A stretch of DNA of 30,257 bases from Parvibaculum sp040882025 (GCF_040882025.1 NZ_JBBECC010000088.1:1-30257), one strand, 5' to 3'; counted from the first letter of the stretch, positions 6,987-14,882 are shown. Program-made: numbers and translations. Notes: generated by a model from the sequence alone, not told the origin.

Positions 6987-8354
6987 GTGTCGCATGAAAT
7001 CCGGACGGCTGATCCGGAGGAGCAGCACATCCAGCGTGAGCTGGGCGCGATTTTTCGCACCTCCATTTTTCCAATTTCTATTTGCCTTGCTGCGTTGTTT
7101 GCGGTTTTCGCGGCCCTGCATTTGCTGGTGTTGCCACCCGCCCTGCGCTTTCCAATGTCCGTGCTCGCGCTGGTCAGCGCCGCAACGTCGGTTGTCGTCG
7201 GCGTCTCGATCGCACGGGAATGGGTAGCGTCCCGTTTTGCACCGCTCGCCGGTTTTGTCCTTGTCGGTCTGTGCCTGCTCAATTCCGCCATTCACATGAG
7301 CGTGATGGGTGATGAGCTCCAGTCGACGAATTTCGGTCTCCTTCTCGTCGCGACGGGTTTGTTTTTCCTGTCACGGCTTCATCTCGCCATTGCGGTCGCG
7401 TTGATCGTTGTCGTCTGGTTCACCACCGCCCTTTCCATCGGCGGCTTTCAGAACGGGAACATTCATTTCGCATCCATGATGCTTATTGCGGCGGTCATCG
7501 CCATACTCGCGCATGAGATACGGATGCGAGGCATCCGGCGTCTGATAGCCATGCGGGCGGAGGCGTCGGTGCATGAACGGAAGCTCGCCAAGGCGCTTGC
7601 CAAAGCGAAACTCGTTGTGAGAGTGGAGCGCGAGAACAAGGCCAAGACCGAGTTTCTTGCCAATATGAGTCATGAACTTCGTACCCCGCTCAATGCCGTT
7701 CTCGGATTTTCCGAGGCGATGTCGCAAGAGCTTTTCGGGCCGCTCGGTCACCGGCGCTACGTGGAATACGCGAACGACATTCACGACGCTGGCGCGCATC
7801 TCCTGTCGCTGGTGAACGATATTCTCGATCTGTCGCGCATCGAGCTTGAGGGCATGACCCTGACGACGCAGAAGATTGACTTCGCACGCGTTTGCAGCAA
7901 TTGCCTTTCGATCGTCAGCGGGCGCGCCGCGCGCGGCGGCGTGCGGCTGGAATTCGAAGGAATGCCACCTTTTCCCGATATCGAAACGGATGAGCGACGG
8001 TTGAAACAGGTGCTTATCAATCTGCTGAGCAACGCGGTGAAGTTCACGCCCTCCGGCGGCTCGGTGTCGCTCGATATCGATGCCGCGCCGAACGGAGGGG
8101 CCGTCATTCGCGTCCGCGACACCGGCATCGGCATGAGCGCCCAGGAACTCGACAACGCTCTCCAGCCTTTCTGGCAGGCGGATGTCGGGCTTGACCGGTC
8201 GTTTGAGGGCACAGGCCTCGGCCTTGCGCTCGTCAATGAGCTTTTGCGCATGATGCAGGGACGGCTCGGTTTGGAAAGCGAACCGGGCACCGGGACGGTC
8301 GCCACGGTCACATTGCCGCGCCGCATTCAACCTTCCGCCCGGGCCATCGCGTGA
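6987..8354 (+). CDS. membrane sensor histidine kinase, DivJ/PleC/PdhS-like
   Basis: A 455-residue hybrid-free histidine kinase. About six membrane helices fill residues 27-179 with only short loops, so no large periplasmic sensor is present. A helical linker (about 185-222) leads into the dimerisation/phosphotransfer domain with His229 in FLANMSHELRTPLNAVLGFSEAM, continuing FGPLG...RRYVEYANDI and HLLSLVNDILDLSRIE. This extended pattern is typical of DivJ, PleC and PdhS kinases that act on DivK. The ATPase domain has the N-box LINLLSNAVKFTP, DTGIGM and GTGLGLAL. The start is GTG at 6987 after ACGGAG. A CtrA-type site stands 79 nt upstream. No response regulator is adjacent, as usual for this family. 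The kinase call is firm; the cell-cycle role is inference. Confidence 0.93.
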   Translation: MSHEIRTADPEEQHIQRELGAIFRTSIFPISICLAALFAVFAALHLLVLPPALRFPMSVLALVSAATSVVVGVSIAREWVASRFAPLAGFVLVGLCLLNSAIHMSVMGDELQSTNFGLLLVATGLFFLSRLHLAIAVALIVVVWFTTALSIGGFQNGNIHFASMMLIAAVIAILAHEIRMRGIRRLIAMRAEASVHERKLAKALAKAKLVVRVERENKAKTEFLANMSHELRTPLNAVLGFSEAMSQELFGPLGHRRYVEYANDIHDAGAHLLSLVNDILDLSRIELEGMTLTTQKIDFARVCSNCLSIVSGRAARGGVRLEFEGMPPFPDIETDERRLKQVLINLLSNAVKFTPSGGSVSLDIDAAPNGGAVIRVRDTGIGMSAQELDNALQPFWQADVGLDRSFEGTGLGLALVNELLRMMQGRLGLESEPGTGTVATVTLPRRIQPSARAIA

Positions 8355-8395
8355 TACTGCCGGAATGACGGATCGTGAAGACCGTTTCCTTCCTC

Positions 8396-8423
8396 TTGCA
8401 AGTTCACGTGATTTTTATATAAC
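8396..8423 (+). promoter_or_regulatory. duplicate of the tetR promoter in front of the tetR remnant
   Basis: TTGCAA (8396-8401), 16 nt, then TATAAC (8418-8423). The stretch from CTTGCA at 8395 to the ATG at 8431 repeats, at the same spacing, the promoter of the intact tetR at 9616-9652. It includes an identical 13-nt run, GATTTTTATATAA. It may still transcribe the lipoprotein gene at 8674, since no other clear promoter lies between. Confidence 0.5.
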
Positions 8424-8430
8424 TACCATT

Positions 8431-8555
8431 ATGCCAAAAAGATCGACCATAACGCCCGACGCCGTGACATTGCAACGGCGCAGGACGGCGTGGTCGAACG
8501 CGACATGCATTGCGGTCAGCAATTCGTGCGGCTGCCGGATGTCGATCTGGATTGA
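8431..8555 (+). pseudogene. decayed 5' remnant of a TetR-family gene
   Basis: The first about 50 nt closely match the start of the intact tetR at 9652, but one A is missing from the A-run after ATGCCA, which shifts the frame. Restoring it gives MPK-x-IDHNARRRDIATA, against MPKKIDHDARRRDIARA in the intact gene. Similarity then fades (GVVERD and RLPDVD still resemble TetR helix-turn-helix positions) and a stop appears at 8553. No C-terminal ligand domain remains. The upstream promoter is also duplicated. This is a dead paralogue or the scar of a tandem duplication. Confidence 0.6.
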
Positions 8556-8631
8556 TGCCGGCCTGTGCGCGGATTGAAGAAGTTTAAGCCGTTCGAACTC
8601 TCCGCTTGAAATGATAGGCTCAGTTCATTGA

Positions 8632-8653
8632 CCCGGCGCCTCCTTGCGCCGGG
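8632..8653 (+). promoter_or_regulatory. hairpin in the lipoprotein leader
   Basis: CCCGGCGC (8632-8639) and GCGCCGGG (8646-8653) form a perfect 8-bp stem with a 6-nt loop, ending 7 nt before the GGGGGAG ribosome-binding site of the lipoprotein gene. No T-run follows, so it is more likely a leader structure than a terminator. Confidence 0.4.
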
Positions 8654-8673
8654 AAAAATGGGGGGAGATCCAA

Positions 8674-9501
8674 ATGAGCTTCACGACATGGGGCCGCTCG
8701 ACGGCCGCCCTTGCCTTGTTCGCCGCGCTTGCCGCCTGCACCAGCATGGAGCAGAAGGAAGCAATCCTGGCGCCGCAGTTCCAGAATTACGCGCATCCGA
8801 AGCCCGATCTGGTCGAAAGCTCGCCGGCGGTTGGTGCGAAGCAGACCGTCGCGCTCGACAAGATCATCTACACCGCGACATATGGGCCCAAGCATGGCGC
8901 TCGCCTTCTTGCGGACGTCAACGACGAAAATTGGGCTTTCCGTTTCACGGCTTCCAAAGGCGCTACCTTCTCCGCCTTCACGCGGGGAAAGAAGGGCGAA
9001 GCAATTTACTGCACCACCGTGCCGGTCACATACAGCGGTTTGGCGGGCAATCTGGGCGGTTGCCTGGTCGACCGGACGGGCGACGGAACTTTCGATGCGT
9101 TCTCGCGGCTCAACCAACCGCTCGACGTCTACGATCCATCCACGGGGGTCGCAGACCTCGCGTCATCCGTTCCCTACGAGATGGTGAAGATCGGCGAGCC
9201 GGAATTTCTCATCAAGATGAACGTCTATTTCGATGGCATCGAGGAAGGACAGCTTCTTCTCACCTCCGCAGGCGCGCGGACCAAGGGAGCCGATTTGCCC
9301 AAACGCAGCCTCACCTATGCGGACAAGCACCGGTTTGCCGCCAATGTGAAAGACGTGAGGGCCGATGTCGACGGCGTGACGCTGATCATCCACAGCGCAA
9401 CCGCGTCGGAGATCACCTACACCGTGGAGGGTGGCGGCTTCCGGAACATCCAGTTCCTGCATCAAGGGCATCTCGCCAACATGCGCTATCCGGTCAACTA
9501 G
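8674..9501 (+). CDS. putative lipoprotein of unknown function
   Basis: A 275-residue protein with a lipoprotein signal: MSFTTWGRSTAALALFAALAAC, lipobox LAAC with lipidated Cys22. Thr at +2 favours outer-membrane sorting by the E. coli rule. The mature part is hydrophilic, with repeated short beta-prone stretches (VALDKIIYTATYG, WAFRFTASKGATFSAFTRG, FLIKMNVYFDG, VTLIIHSATASEITYTVEGGGFRNIQFLHQG) and two cysteines (IYCTTVP and GGCLVD). No domain is recognised. The ATG at 8674 is chosen for GGGGGAG 6 nt upstream and a compact signal peptide. It lies between the tetR remnant and the intact tetR. Its role is unknown. Confidence 0.75.
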   Translation: MSFTTWGRSTAALALFAALAACTSMEQKEAILAPQFQNYAHPKPDLVESSPAVGAKQTVALDKIIYTATYGPKHGARLLADVNDENWAFRFTASKGATFSAFTRGKKGEAIYCTTVPVTYSGLAGNLGGCLVDRTGDGTFDAFSRLNQPLDVYDPSTGVADLASSVPYEMVKIGEPEFLIKMNVYFDGIEEGQLLLTSAGARTKGADLPKRSLTYADKHRFAANVKDVRADVDGVTLIIHSATASEITYTVEGGGFRNIQFLHQGHLANMRYPVN

Positions 9502-9512
9502 CCGGAACAAAA

Positions 9513-9545
9513 GGGGCCGGCGGCTGCAACCGCGCTGTCGGCCCC
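9513..9545 (+). terminator. GC-rich hairpin after the lipoprotein gene
   Basis: GGGGCCG (9513-9519) pairs with CGGCCCC (9539-9545), and the inner bases extend the stem with G-T pairs. It begins 11 nt after the stop codon. No T-run follows, so termination by this alone is uncertain. Confidence 0.45.
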
Positions 9546-9574
9546 ACCCGACGTCCAGGGGTGCCTGCACAGCA

Positions 9575-9608
9575 TGGCCGGTCATGTCCCCAGGTCTCGA
9601 ACCGGCCA
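9575..9608. repeat. 8-bp inverted repeat upstream of the tetR promoter
   Basis: TGGCCGGT (9575-9582) and ACCGGCCA (9601-9608) are exact complements with an 18-nt spacer. They end 8 nt before the tetR -35 element. This may be a regulator site or part of the upstream 3' end; nothing further supports either. Confidence 0.35.
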
Positions 9609-9616
9609 ATCGGGAC

Positions 9617-9644
9617 TTGCAGGTCTCTCCGATTTTTATATAAT
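9617..9644 (+). promoter_or_regulatory. tetR promoter, probably leaderless
   Basis: TTGCAG (9617-9622), a 16-nt spacer and a consensus TATAAT (9639-9644). The ATG at 9652 is only 7 nt past the -10, so transcription should start at or next to the start codon, and no ribosome-binding site is present. Confidence 0.65.
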
Positions 9645-9651
9645 CACCATT

Positions 9652-10245
9652 ATGCCAAAAAAGATTGACCATGACGCCCGCCGCCGCGACATCGCCAGAG
9701 CCGCCATCTCCGTGATCGGCGAACAGGGTATCGACAATACCCGCCTCGTCGATGTCGCCCGCGCGGCCCATGCCACCACGGGCACGATCACCCATTATTT
9801 CGAGGACAAGGACGCGGTGCTGCTCGCCGCCCTCGACCATGTCGCTCAGAACATCCTCCATATGCTGCAGCATGGCGACCAGGGGGACGATCTGGTCGAC
9901 CTGGCGGCCCTCATCCTGCCCGTAGACGAGGAGCGGCTGCGCGACTGGCGCGTCTGGCTCAGCTTTTTCAGCCGCGCCATCGGCGACCCCGCCCTCGCCC
10001 GCATCAACAAGGCCTATTACGATGAATTCCGCGACGGTCTCGCCGCGATTATTCGCAAGCAACAGGCCGAGAGAAAACTCGCCGCCTCGATCGAGCCGGA
10101 CATGACGGCGGACGCGATCATCTCCGTCATCGACGGCTTCTGCATCCGCGCGACGCTCGAGCGCGACGACTGGCCGCCCGAGCGCCAGAAAAAACAACTC
10201 GAAGCCATGCTGCGGCCGCTGCTGCCGCGACGCAGAAAACCCTGA
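9652..10245 (+). CDS. TetR/AcrR-family regulator
   Basis: A 197-residue repressor-type protein. The N-terminal helix-turn-helix (about residues 8-55) reads ARRRDIARAAISVIGEQGIDNTRLVDVARAA...TTGTITHYFEDKDAVLLAAL, a standard TetR pattern. The remainder (about 60-190) is an all-helical ligand/dimer domain, with WRVWLSFFSRAIGDPALARIN reminiscent of BetI-like members. The start ATG at 9652 is chosen because its promoter and start are duplicated at 8395-8450, and because longer reading frames would begin inside the promoter. The phyH gene starts 11 nt downstream, so the two form one operon and TetR probably controls it. The ligand is unknown. Confidence 0.9.
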   Translation: MPKKIDHDARRRDIARAAISVIGEQGIDNTRLVDVARAAHATTGTITHYFEDKDAVLLAALDHVAQNILHMLQHGDQGDDLVDLAALILPVDEERLRDWRVWLSFFSRAIGDPALARINKAYYDEFRDGLAAIIRKQQAERKLAASIEPDMTADAIISVIDGFCIRATLERDDWPPERQKKQLEAMLRPLLPRRRKP

Positions 10246-10256
10246 GGGAGGAACCG

Positions 10257-11165
10257 ATGCCGAAACTTCAGACGCTGCCCGCGGGCGCCTCGACCGATGA
10301 AATCCTCGACGTGCTGAAGCGCGACGGTGCGCTGATCCTGACGGGTGTGTTGAGCCGCGATGACCTCGACCAGATCCTCGCCGAGACCATGCCCTATATC
10401 GATGCAACGCCGAACGGCGCTGATGATTTCGTCGGCCACAAGACGACCCGCACCGGCGCGCTGGTCGCGCGGTCTCCGAAATGCCGCGAGCTCGTTTCCC
10501 ATCCGACGATCGTCAAGGCCGCTGAAGCCTTCCTGAAACCCTTCTGCGAACGCATCCAGCTTCATCTGACGCAGGTCATCCGCATCCGCCCCGGCCAAAC
10601 GAAGCAACAGATTCATCGCGACCGCTGGGCCTGGGGCACGCATCTGAAGAACGTCGAACCCCAGTTCAACACCATCTGGGCGATCAGCGATTTCACGAAG
10701 GAAAACGGCGCGACGCAGGTCTGCCCCGGCAGCCTCGACTGGGCCGACGATTATCAGCCGACTGAGGATCAGATCGGTTATGCCGAAATGCCGGCCGGCT
10801 CGGTGCTGATCTATTCCGGCGGCGTCTTTCACGGCGGTGGCGCGAACGTGTCGAACGGCGACCGCCTCGGCTTCAACATCACCTACACGCTGGGCTGGCT
10901 GCGTCAGGAGGAGAACCAGTATCTCTCCTGCCCGCCCGAAATCGCGCGCACGCTTCCGCGCGACCTGCAGGCGCTGATCGGCTATTCGATGGGCGGCTAT
11001 GCGCTCGGCTATTACACGCCGCCGCTCGCCCCCGGCGAAGGCCCGGAAAGCGTGCCGCCGGAATATGCGCTCGGCTACACGGGCACGGCCATCTCCACGC
11101 TCGGCAGCGCGGAATTGCTTGAAAGCATCCGGGACGAAATCAGGGGCGAAAAGCAGTCGGCCTAG
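10257..11165 (+). CDS. phytanoyl-CoA dioxygenase (PhyH) family protein
   Basis: A 302-residue Fe(II)/2-oxoglutarate-dependent oxygenase. Metal ligands are H120-R-D122 (QQIHRDRWAWG) and H192 (SGGVFHGGGANVSNGDRLGFNITY), with R203 suited to bind 2-oxoglutarate. NTIWAISDFTKENGATQVCPGSL is the family core strand. The family hydroxylates lipids, acyl-CoAs and various small molecules; the substrate here is not evident. GGGAGGAACCG precedes the ATG. It follows tetR by 11 nt. It ends convergently with kdsA: the two TAG codons overlap in CTAG at 11162-11165. Confidence 0.88.
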   Translation: MPKLQTLPAGASTDEILDVLKRDGALILTGVLSRDDLDQILAETMPYIDATPNGADDFVGHKTTRTGALVARSPKCRELVSHPTIVKAAEAFLKPFCERIQLHLTQVIRIRPGQTKQQIHRDRWAWGTHLKNVEPQFNTIWAISDFTKENGATQVCPGSLDWADDYQPTEDQIGYAEMPAGSVLIYSGGVFHGGGANVSNGDRLGFNITYTLGWLRQEENQYLSCPPEIARTLPRDLQALIGYSMGGYALGYYTPPLAPGEGPESVPPEYALGYTGTAISTLGSAELLESIRDEIRGEKQSA

Positions 11166-11961
11166 GCCGCCTTCGCCAACTCGTCGAACTTCTTGAGGCG
11201 CGCGAGCAGCGCCTCAAGCTCGCCGAGCTTCACCATGTTCGGCCCGTCGGACGGCGCATTGTCCGGGTCCTGGTGCGTCTCCATGAAGACAGCGGCGACG
11301 CCGAGCGACACGGCGGCGGTGGCGATATAGGGCACCATGCGGCGATCGCCGCCCGATGCCGTCCCCTGCCCGCCCGGCTGCTGCACCGAATGCGTCGCGT
11401 CGATCACGATGGGGCAACCGCACTGCTCCTTCATGATCGGCAGCGCGCGCATATCGTTCACCAGCGTGTTGTAGCCGAAGCTGACGCCGCGCTCGGTCGC
11501 CAGCACGTTGGGGTTGCCGGCGTCGACGACCTTGTTGACGACGTTCTTCATGTCCCAGGGCGCGAGAAACTGGCCCTTCTTGACGTTGACGACCTTACCG
11601 GTCTGCGCGGCGGCTTCCAGCAGGTCCGTCTGGCGGCAGAGGAACGCCGGGATCTGCAGCACGTCGACGGAACCCGCCACTTCCGCGCATTGCTCGCGCT
11701 CATGCACGTCGGTCAGGACAGGTACGCCGAATTCCTTTTTCAGATCCTCGAAGATCGGCAGCGCCAGTTCGAGGCCGAGCCCGCGCGTCGCGTTGCGGCT
11801 GGTCCGGTTGGCCTTGTCGAAGGAGGTCTTGTAGATGAAGCCGATGCCGAGCCGGTCCGTGATCTCCTTCACGGCGCCCGCCATGTCGAAGGCATGCTGC
11901 CTCGTCTCGAGCTGGCAGGGCCCGGCGATCAGCACGAAGGGCTTGTCGTTGGCGATTTCGA
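11162..11961 (-). CDS. kdsA: 3-deoxy-D-manno-octulosonate 8-phosphate synthase (5' end missing)
   Basis: Condenses arabinose-5-phosphate with phosphoenolpyruvate to Kdo-8-phosphate, for lipopolysaccharide core. The visible 266 residues run from EIANDKPFVLIAGPCQLETRQHA through YKTSFDKANRTS, FGVPVLTDVHE, QIPAFLCRQTDLL, VKKGQFLAPWDM, ERGVSFGYNTLVNDMRALPIM, DATHSVQQPGGQG and METHQDPDNAPSDGPNM, all hallmark KdsA blocks. Perhaps 15-20 N-terminal residues lie in the assembly gap at 11962-12061. It follows pyrG on the same strand, the usual alphaproteobacterial order. Confidence 0.96.
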
Positions 11962-12061
11962 NNNNNNNNNNNNNNNNNNNNNNNNNNNNNNNNNNNNNNN
12001 NNNNNNNNNNNNNNNNNNNNNNNNNNNNNNNNNNNNNNNNNNNNNNNNNNNNNNNNNNNNN
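11962..12061. other. assembly gap of 100 N
   Basis: Exactly 100 undetermined bases, a conventional scaffold spacer, so the true length is unknown. It removes the last residues of pyrG and the first of kdsA. Any translation that runs across it is an artefact. Confidence 1.
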
Positions 12062-13638
12062 GGATGCGGATCGAAGGGTTTCGACTTCAGCTCCGGATGA
12101 TACTGGACGCCAATATACCACGGGTGCTCCGGTATCTCGATAATCTCGGGCAGCAGGCCATCGGGCGAAACGCCGGACATGACGAGGCCGGCTGCCTCGA
12201 TCTGATCGCGATAGGTCATGTTGACCTCATAGCGGTGCCGGTGACGCTCATTGATATGCGTGCTGCCATAGATCGCAGCGACGCGGCTTCCCTCCGCCAG
12301 CACGGCGTCATAGGCGCCCAACCGCATGGTGCCGCCGAGATCGCCATGGGCGGCGCGCTTGATGAGTTCGTTCTTGTGCATCCACTCGGTCATCAACCCG
12401 ACGACCGGCTCGTTGGTCGGACCGAACTCGGTCGAGCTTGCGCCTTCGAGGCCGCCGACGTTTCGCAGCGCCTCGATCACGGCCATCTGCATGCCAAAGC
12501 AGATGCCGAAATAGGGCACGTTCCGCGTCCTGGCGAATTGCGCCGCGCGGATCTTGCCCTCGCTGCCACGCTCGCCAAAGCCACCCGGCACCAGAATGCC
12601 GTTGACGTCTTCGAGATAGAAAGCCGTGTCCTCGGTGTCGAAGACTTCGGACTCGACCCATTTAACGTTGACGCGCACCTTGTTGGCGATGCCGCCATGC
12701 ACCAGCGCTTCGGAGAGCGATTTGTACGCGTCCTTGAGGCCGGTGTACTTGCCGACAATGGCGATCGTCACATCGCCTTCCGGCTCGCGAATATTGTGCG
12801 TGATGGTCTGCCACTTGGCGAGATCCGGTTCGGCGGCGTTCCTGATGCCGAAAACGACCAGCACTTCGGCGTCGAGCCCTTCCATGTGGTAGGCGTGCGG
12901 GACGTCATAGATCGTGTCGACATCCATCGCCTCGATGACGGCGCTTTCGCGCACGTTGCAGAACAGCGCGATCTTGCGCCGCTCGTCCTTGGGGATCGGG
13001 CGGTCGCAGCGGCACATCAGAATATCGGGCTGGATGCCGATCGAGCGCAGCTCCTTCACCGAGTGCTGCGTCGGCTTCGTCTTCATCTCGCCGGCCGAGG
13101 GAATGAATGGCAGCAGCGTCAGGTGGATGAAACAGGTCTGGCCACGGTCAAGTTCATTGCCGAGCTGGCGGATCGCCTCGAAGAACGGCAGGCCCTCGAT
13201 GTCGCCAACCGTGCCGCCAATCTCGCAGAGCACGAAATCGACATCGTCGTTGCCCGACAACACGAATTCCTTGATGGCGTCGGTCACATGCGGGATCACC
13301 TGCACCGTGCCGCCGAGATAATCGCCGCGGCGCTCGCGGGCGATGATGTCCTGATAGATGCGGCCGGTGGTGATGTTGTCGGCGCGGCTCGCCGGCACGC
13401 CGGTGAAGCGTTCGTAATGGCCGAGGTCGAGGTCGGTCTCCGCCCCGTCGTCGGTCACATAGACCTCGCCGTGCTGGATCGGCGACATCGTGCCCGGATC
13501 GACATTGAGATAGGGGTCGAGTTTCCTCAAGCGCACGGAATAGCCGCGCGCCTGCAGGAGCGCGCCGAGCGCTGCGGAAGCGAGACCCTTGCCGAGGGAG
13601 GAAACCACGCCGCCGGTGATGAAGATGTACCGCGTCAT
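12062..13638 (-). CDS. pyrG: CTP synthase (3' end missing)
   Basis: Makes CTP from UTP with glutamine and ATP. About 525 residues are visible. The synthetase domain opens MTRYIFITGGVVSSLGKG (P-loop) and includes LDPYLNVDPGTMSPIQHGEVYVTDDGAETDLDLGHYERF and CEIGGTVGDIEG. The glutamine amidotransferase domain (about 290 onward) has the nucleophile Cys in YFGICFGMQMA and the His-Glu pair in VQYHPELKSKP. Only about 15-20 C-terminal residues are lost in the gap. The ATG at 13638 follows AGGGG. secG is 104 nt upstream, and a 6-bp hairpin (13670-13691) lies between them. Confidence 0.97.
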
Positions 13639-13669
13639 GGGCCCCTAGATTACACCAAGCAAAACGATT

Positions 13670-13691
13670 CGGAGCGGCAAAGGCAGCTCCG
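13670..13691 (-). terminator. hairpin between secG and pyrG
   Basis: CGGAGC (13670-13675) and GCTCCG (13686-13691) pair around a 10-nt loop. On the minus strand AATCGTTTTG follows. It is a weak terminator or pyrG leader structure; the short stem leaves this uncertain. Confidence 0.35.
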
Positions 13692-13742
13692 CCGAAAAAT
13701 AGTCTGGCCGGGGCAGATCAACCCGAACCGCTCGAAATCGGC

Positions 13743-14144
13743 TTATTCAGCCCGCGGCACGCTCGGCTCCGCCGGCTCGGCCGGTTCCGGCGTGACCGGG
13801 GCCTCCTCGGTCGGCGCGGGCGAGAAGTCGGAGCCCAGCGGCGCCGGTACCTGCGGCAGATTCTCGTCGGAAAGCTCCTGCGGCAACGGCGCCACCCGGT
13901 CGAGCACCGAGTCGGCCGAACCGCCGCGCGAGGCGAGGATGCCGAGCACCAGACTTGTGGTCATGAACATGGCGGCGAGAACGGCCGTTGTCCGGGTCAG
14001 CATATTGCCGGCACCGCGGCTCGACATGAAGCCGTCGCCGCCGCCGCCGATCCCGAGCGCACCACCCTCGGAGCGCTGCAGCAGCACGGATGCCACCAAC
14101 GCTACCGCGATCATCAGATGAACAATGAGAATGATGGTCGCCAT
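13743..14144 (-). CDS. secG: preprotein translocase subunit SecG
   Basis: Small inner-membrane component of SecYEG. The 133-residue protein begins MATIILIVHLMIAVALVASVLLQRSEGGALGIGGG: first membrane helix (about 2-22), then the conserved cytoplasmic QRSEGG and Gly-rich segment, NMLTRTTAVLAAMFMTTSLVLGIL as the second helix (about 48-70), and a long Pro/Glu-rich tail typical of alphaproteobacterial SecG. The ATG at 14144 (after GCGGAG) is preferred to an upstream in-frame start that would put a basic leader before the first helix. It is upstream of pyrG on the same strand. Confidence 0.93.
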   Translation of the reverse strand: MATIILIVHLMIAVALVASVLLQRSEGGALGIGGGGDGFMSSRGAGNMLTRTTAVLAAMFMTTSLVLGILASRGGSADSVLDRVAPLPQELSDENLPQVPAPLGSDFSPAPTEEAPVTPEPAEPAEPSVPRAE

Positions 14145-14507
14145 GATGCTCCGCGCGGTCCGAATTCTTGCCAAAAGGATCAACCCGCCCGGTCTTGCCG
14201 GGCCGAGCCAGTCGCGGGCGCGTTGTAACGCATGAGAGCGCCGGTTTCCAGCCCTGCCGGCGGAATAGACGTCAGGCCGCCGTTTGCCGGTAAAGCGCCG
14301 GTGGCCCGCCCGGCATGCGGCAAGGACGATGACCGAAAGTCTCAGCCTTTCTTCTTCAGACTATACTGGAAGATTCGGGTTGAAGGCCCCAGTTTCTTTA
14401 CTATTTCAGCACATGGCCAGTTGCACAGCTGCGCGTCCGCTCGGCCTCGCGGCGGCGGGCGTCGGCGTCATTCTCTAAGCAGGGATGGTCTGGCCGGCGG
14501 TCGCCGG
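14145..14507. other. 363-nt gap upstream of secG, no gene recognised
   Basis: No convincing coding sequence. Two small hairpins are visible. GCCCGG (14187-14192) pairs with CCGGGC (14198-14203) in the secG leader region. CCGGC (14494-14498) pairs with GCCGG (14503-14507), directly after the stop codon of the small gene at 14508. A plus-strand reading frame at 14284-14478 lacks a ribosome-binding site and recognisable content. Confidence 0.6.
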
Positions 14508-14702
14508 TTAACCGAGCTGGCCTTCGCGGACCATGCGCTCATGGCCATCGGCGACGCTCTTGATGCGGTACTGATAATCGATGCCTTCGGAGGGGAGCTG
14601 GCGCAGCACCACATAGCGACCGCGCGCGGTCGGCGGATAGGAACCGCCGGGGCTGAACTCGACCGTCTCGCCGATATCGAATTTATGCTTCTGCGTCGTC
14701 AT
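14508..14702 (-). CDS. small protein of unknown function (64 residues)
   Basis: The sequence is beta-prone: FDIGETVEFSPGG, GRYVVLRQLPSEG, YQYRIKSVADGHERMVREGQLG. It resembles short SH3-like-fold proteins common in Hyphomicrobiales, but no named family is recognised. Its start overlaps the stop of the preceding gene by 4 nt (ATGA), strong support for real translation. Last of three small genes. Confidence 0.65.
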   Translation of the reverse strand: MTTQKHKFDIGETVEFSPGGSYPPTARGRYVVLRQLPSEGIDYQYRIKSVADGHERMVREGQLG

Positions 14703-14860
14703 TCCGCGGAACCTTCTTCAGGCGCGGCATCATTGCCTTCGCCGGACGCCTTGCGGAGTGCGGCTTTTTCCTCGCGCTCCTTCAACTTCAGTTGCGCTTT
14801 CGCGGCCTTGGCCCGGTTGCGCTCGGCACGTTCGTGATTGTAGTTCGGCTTGAAAGCCAT
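14699..14860 (-). CDS. small basic helical protein (53 residues)
   Basis: Begins MAFKPNYNHERAERNRAKAAKAQ and continues as a charged, lysine- and glutamate-rich helix (QLKLKEREEKAALRK) with an acidic tail. Proteins with this MAFKPNYN start are widespread in alphaproteobacteria and uncharacterised. The ATG at 14860 is chosen on that pattern. It overlaps the next gene by ATGA and follows the gene at 14883 by 22 nt. Confidence 0.7.
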   Translation of the reverse strand: MAFKPNYNHERAERNRAKAAKAQLKLKEREEKAALRKASGEGNDAAPEEGSAE

Positions 14861-14882
14861 CCGGTTCTCCGTTTTGGCGGAT

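Noticed and set aside
8365..8577. 70-residue plus-strand reading frame after the histidine kinase
   Set aside because: It runs out of frame through the decayed tetR start and its duplicated promoter, so it is better read as a pseudogene remnant.
9575..9608. tRNA-like T-arm on the minus strand
   Set aside because: GGTTCGAGACC resembles a T-loop, but the stem does not pair properly and no anticodon arm or acceptor stem is present.
11929..12121. Long reading frames joining pyrG and kdsA or running antisense through the gap
   Set aside because: They exist only because 100 N were read as open codons; the true sequence is unknown.
13639..13660. pyrG control by repeated G addition at the start of transcription, as in Bacillus
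   Set aside because: A GGGG tract precedes the ATG, but it serves as the ribosome-binding site and no well-placed promoter is seen.
12064..14121. Very long plus-strand reading frame opposite pyrG and secG
   Set aside because: It is the antisense shadow of two well-identified genes in high-GC DNA and shows no protein-family content.
14284..14478. Possible 64-residue plus-strand gene upstream of secG
   Set aside because: No ribosome-binding site, no recognisable sequence, and arginine/alanine-rich composition typical of random GC-rich frames.
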